DNA of 6,081 bases. Source: an uncultured Solirubrobacteraceae bacterium. Its GTDB lineage: Bacteria > Actinomycetota > Thermoleophilia > Solirubrobacterales > Solirubrobacteraceae. Where the stretch lies: the NCBI GenBank assembly GCA_955652215.1, contig CATPAX010000217.1:1-6081 (forward strand), read 5' to 3'. Made by a program: the position numbers and the translations under genes. The notes under the pieces are model-generated. The model was not told the DNA's origin. It made no database searches and was given only the letters and a program-made list of their open reading frames with translations. Below, piece by piece: positions 5,857 through 6,081 of the stretch. Position 1 is the first letter of the stretch. Every line of letters begins with the position of its first letter.

Positions 5857-6081
5857 CTGCTCCCGGTCAGGCTACTCGCGCACGCCACCAGACTCTCCCG
5901 CAGGATCTGGCCGGCAGACACGGCTCCGTCACGCACACGCGGAAGTGACGCGTCCGGGATTGGGAACCGCCCCCCCGAGACGGCCGCCGGCAACGGTTGG
6001 CGCAACTCGGATACCACGCCCGCTTTCGCTCGGGGTGGGCTCATAAGAGGGCAAAAGCGAACGGCATTCCTCTCGCCGCCA
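5853..6081 (-). CDS. Unrecognised reading frame, C-terminal part, upstream of the methyltransferase
   Basis: On the - strand this frame is open from the window edge to TGA at 5853-5855, and the stop overlaps the methyltransferase ATG as ATGA. About three quarters of its codons end in G or C. Readable parts include VVSELRQPLPAAVSGGRFP and QILRESLVACASSLTGSR. An ATG at 6044 would give 63 residues, but no ribosome binding site precedes it, so the gene, if real, probably begins outside the window. I recognise no domain. The overlap with the next gene is the main reason to take it seriously. The alternative is that this stretch is simply the leader of the methyltransferase transcript. No convincing promoter was seen in it. 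Confidence 0.35.
   Translation of the reverse strand, partial: GGERNAVRFCPLMSPPRAKAGVVSELRQPLPAAVSGGRFPIPDASLPRVRDGAVSAGQILRESLVACASSLTGSR

Overview
The window is GC-rich throughout, with strongly G/C-ending codons in its real genes. This suggests a high-GC bacterium, most plausibly an actinobacterium; nothing here fixes the genus. It has two parts: a nested, decaying mobile element on the + strand (about 1-3440), and a compact set of overlapping genes on the - strand (6081 down to 3674). A short gap with remnants and inverted repeats separates them.

Mobile part. A DDE transposase gene of the IS1182/IS5-like type (DUF772 N-terminus plus DDE catalytic domain) starts at 19 and is cut after base 106 by a complete group II intron (107-2020). 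It resumes at 2021. Removing the intron restores an Ala codon and the conserved family reading HLAWFVIDAV. The intron has a recognisable EBS1/IBS1 pairing, a domain V, a domain VI with a branch-point A, and an open reading frame for a reverse transcriptase/maturase without an HNH endonuclease. Its stop codon lies inside domain V. The maturase carries one single-base frameshift. The transposase carries two single-base insertions and probably a local compensating pair. Both proteins therefore look inactive as encoded, while the neighbouring - strand genes are intact.

Cellular part. Reading leftward on the - strand there is an unrecognised reading frame that enters from the right edge, a class I SAM-dependent methyltransferase (5856-5026), and a 451-residue protein that joins a SnoaL/NTF2-like domain to an aminoglycoside-phosphotransferase-like kinase domain (5029-3674). 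Stops and starts overlap by four bases (ATGA, then GTGA), which suggests one translationally coupled transcript. A methyltransferase next to an APH-like kinase fits small-molecule modification, resistance or specialised metabolism, but no substrate can be read from the sequence. The NTF2-kinase fusion, with Gln in place of the usual Asn in the kinase loop, is the most unusual cellular gene here.

The convergent gap 3441-3673 holds two inverted repeats and a possible - strand coding remnant. No tRNA, rRNA, CRISPR array or convincing promoter was seen.
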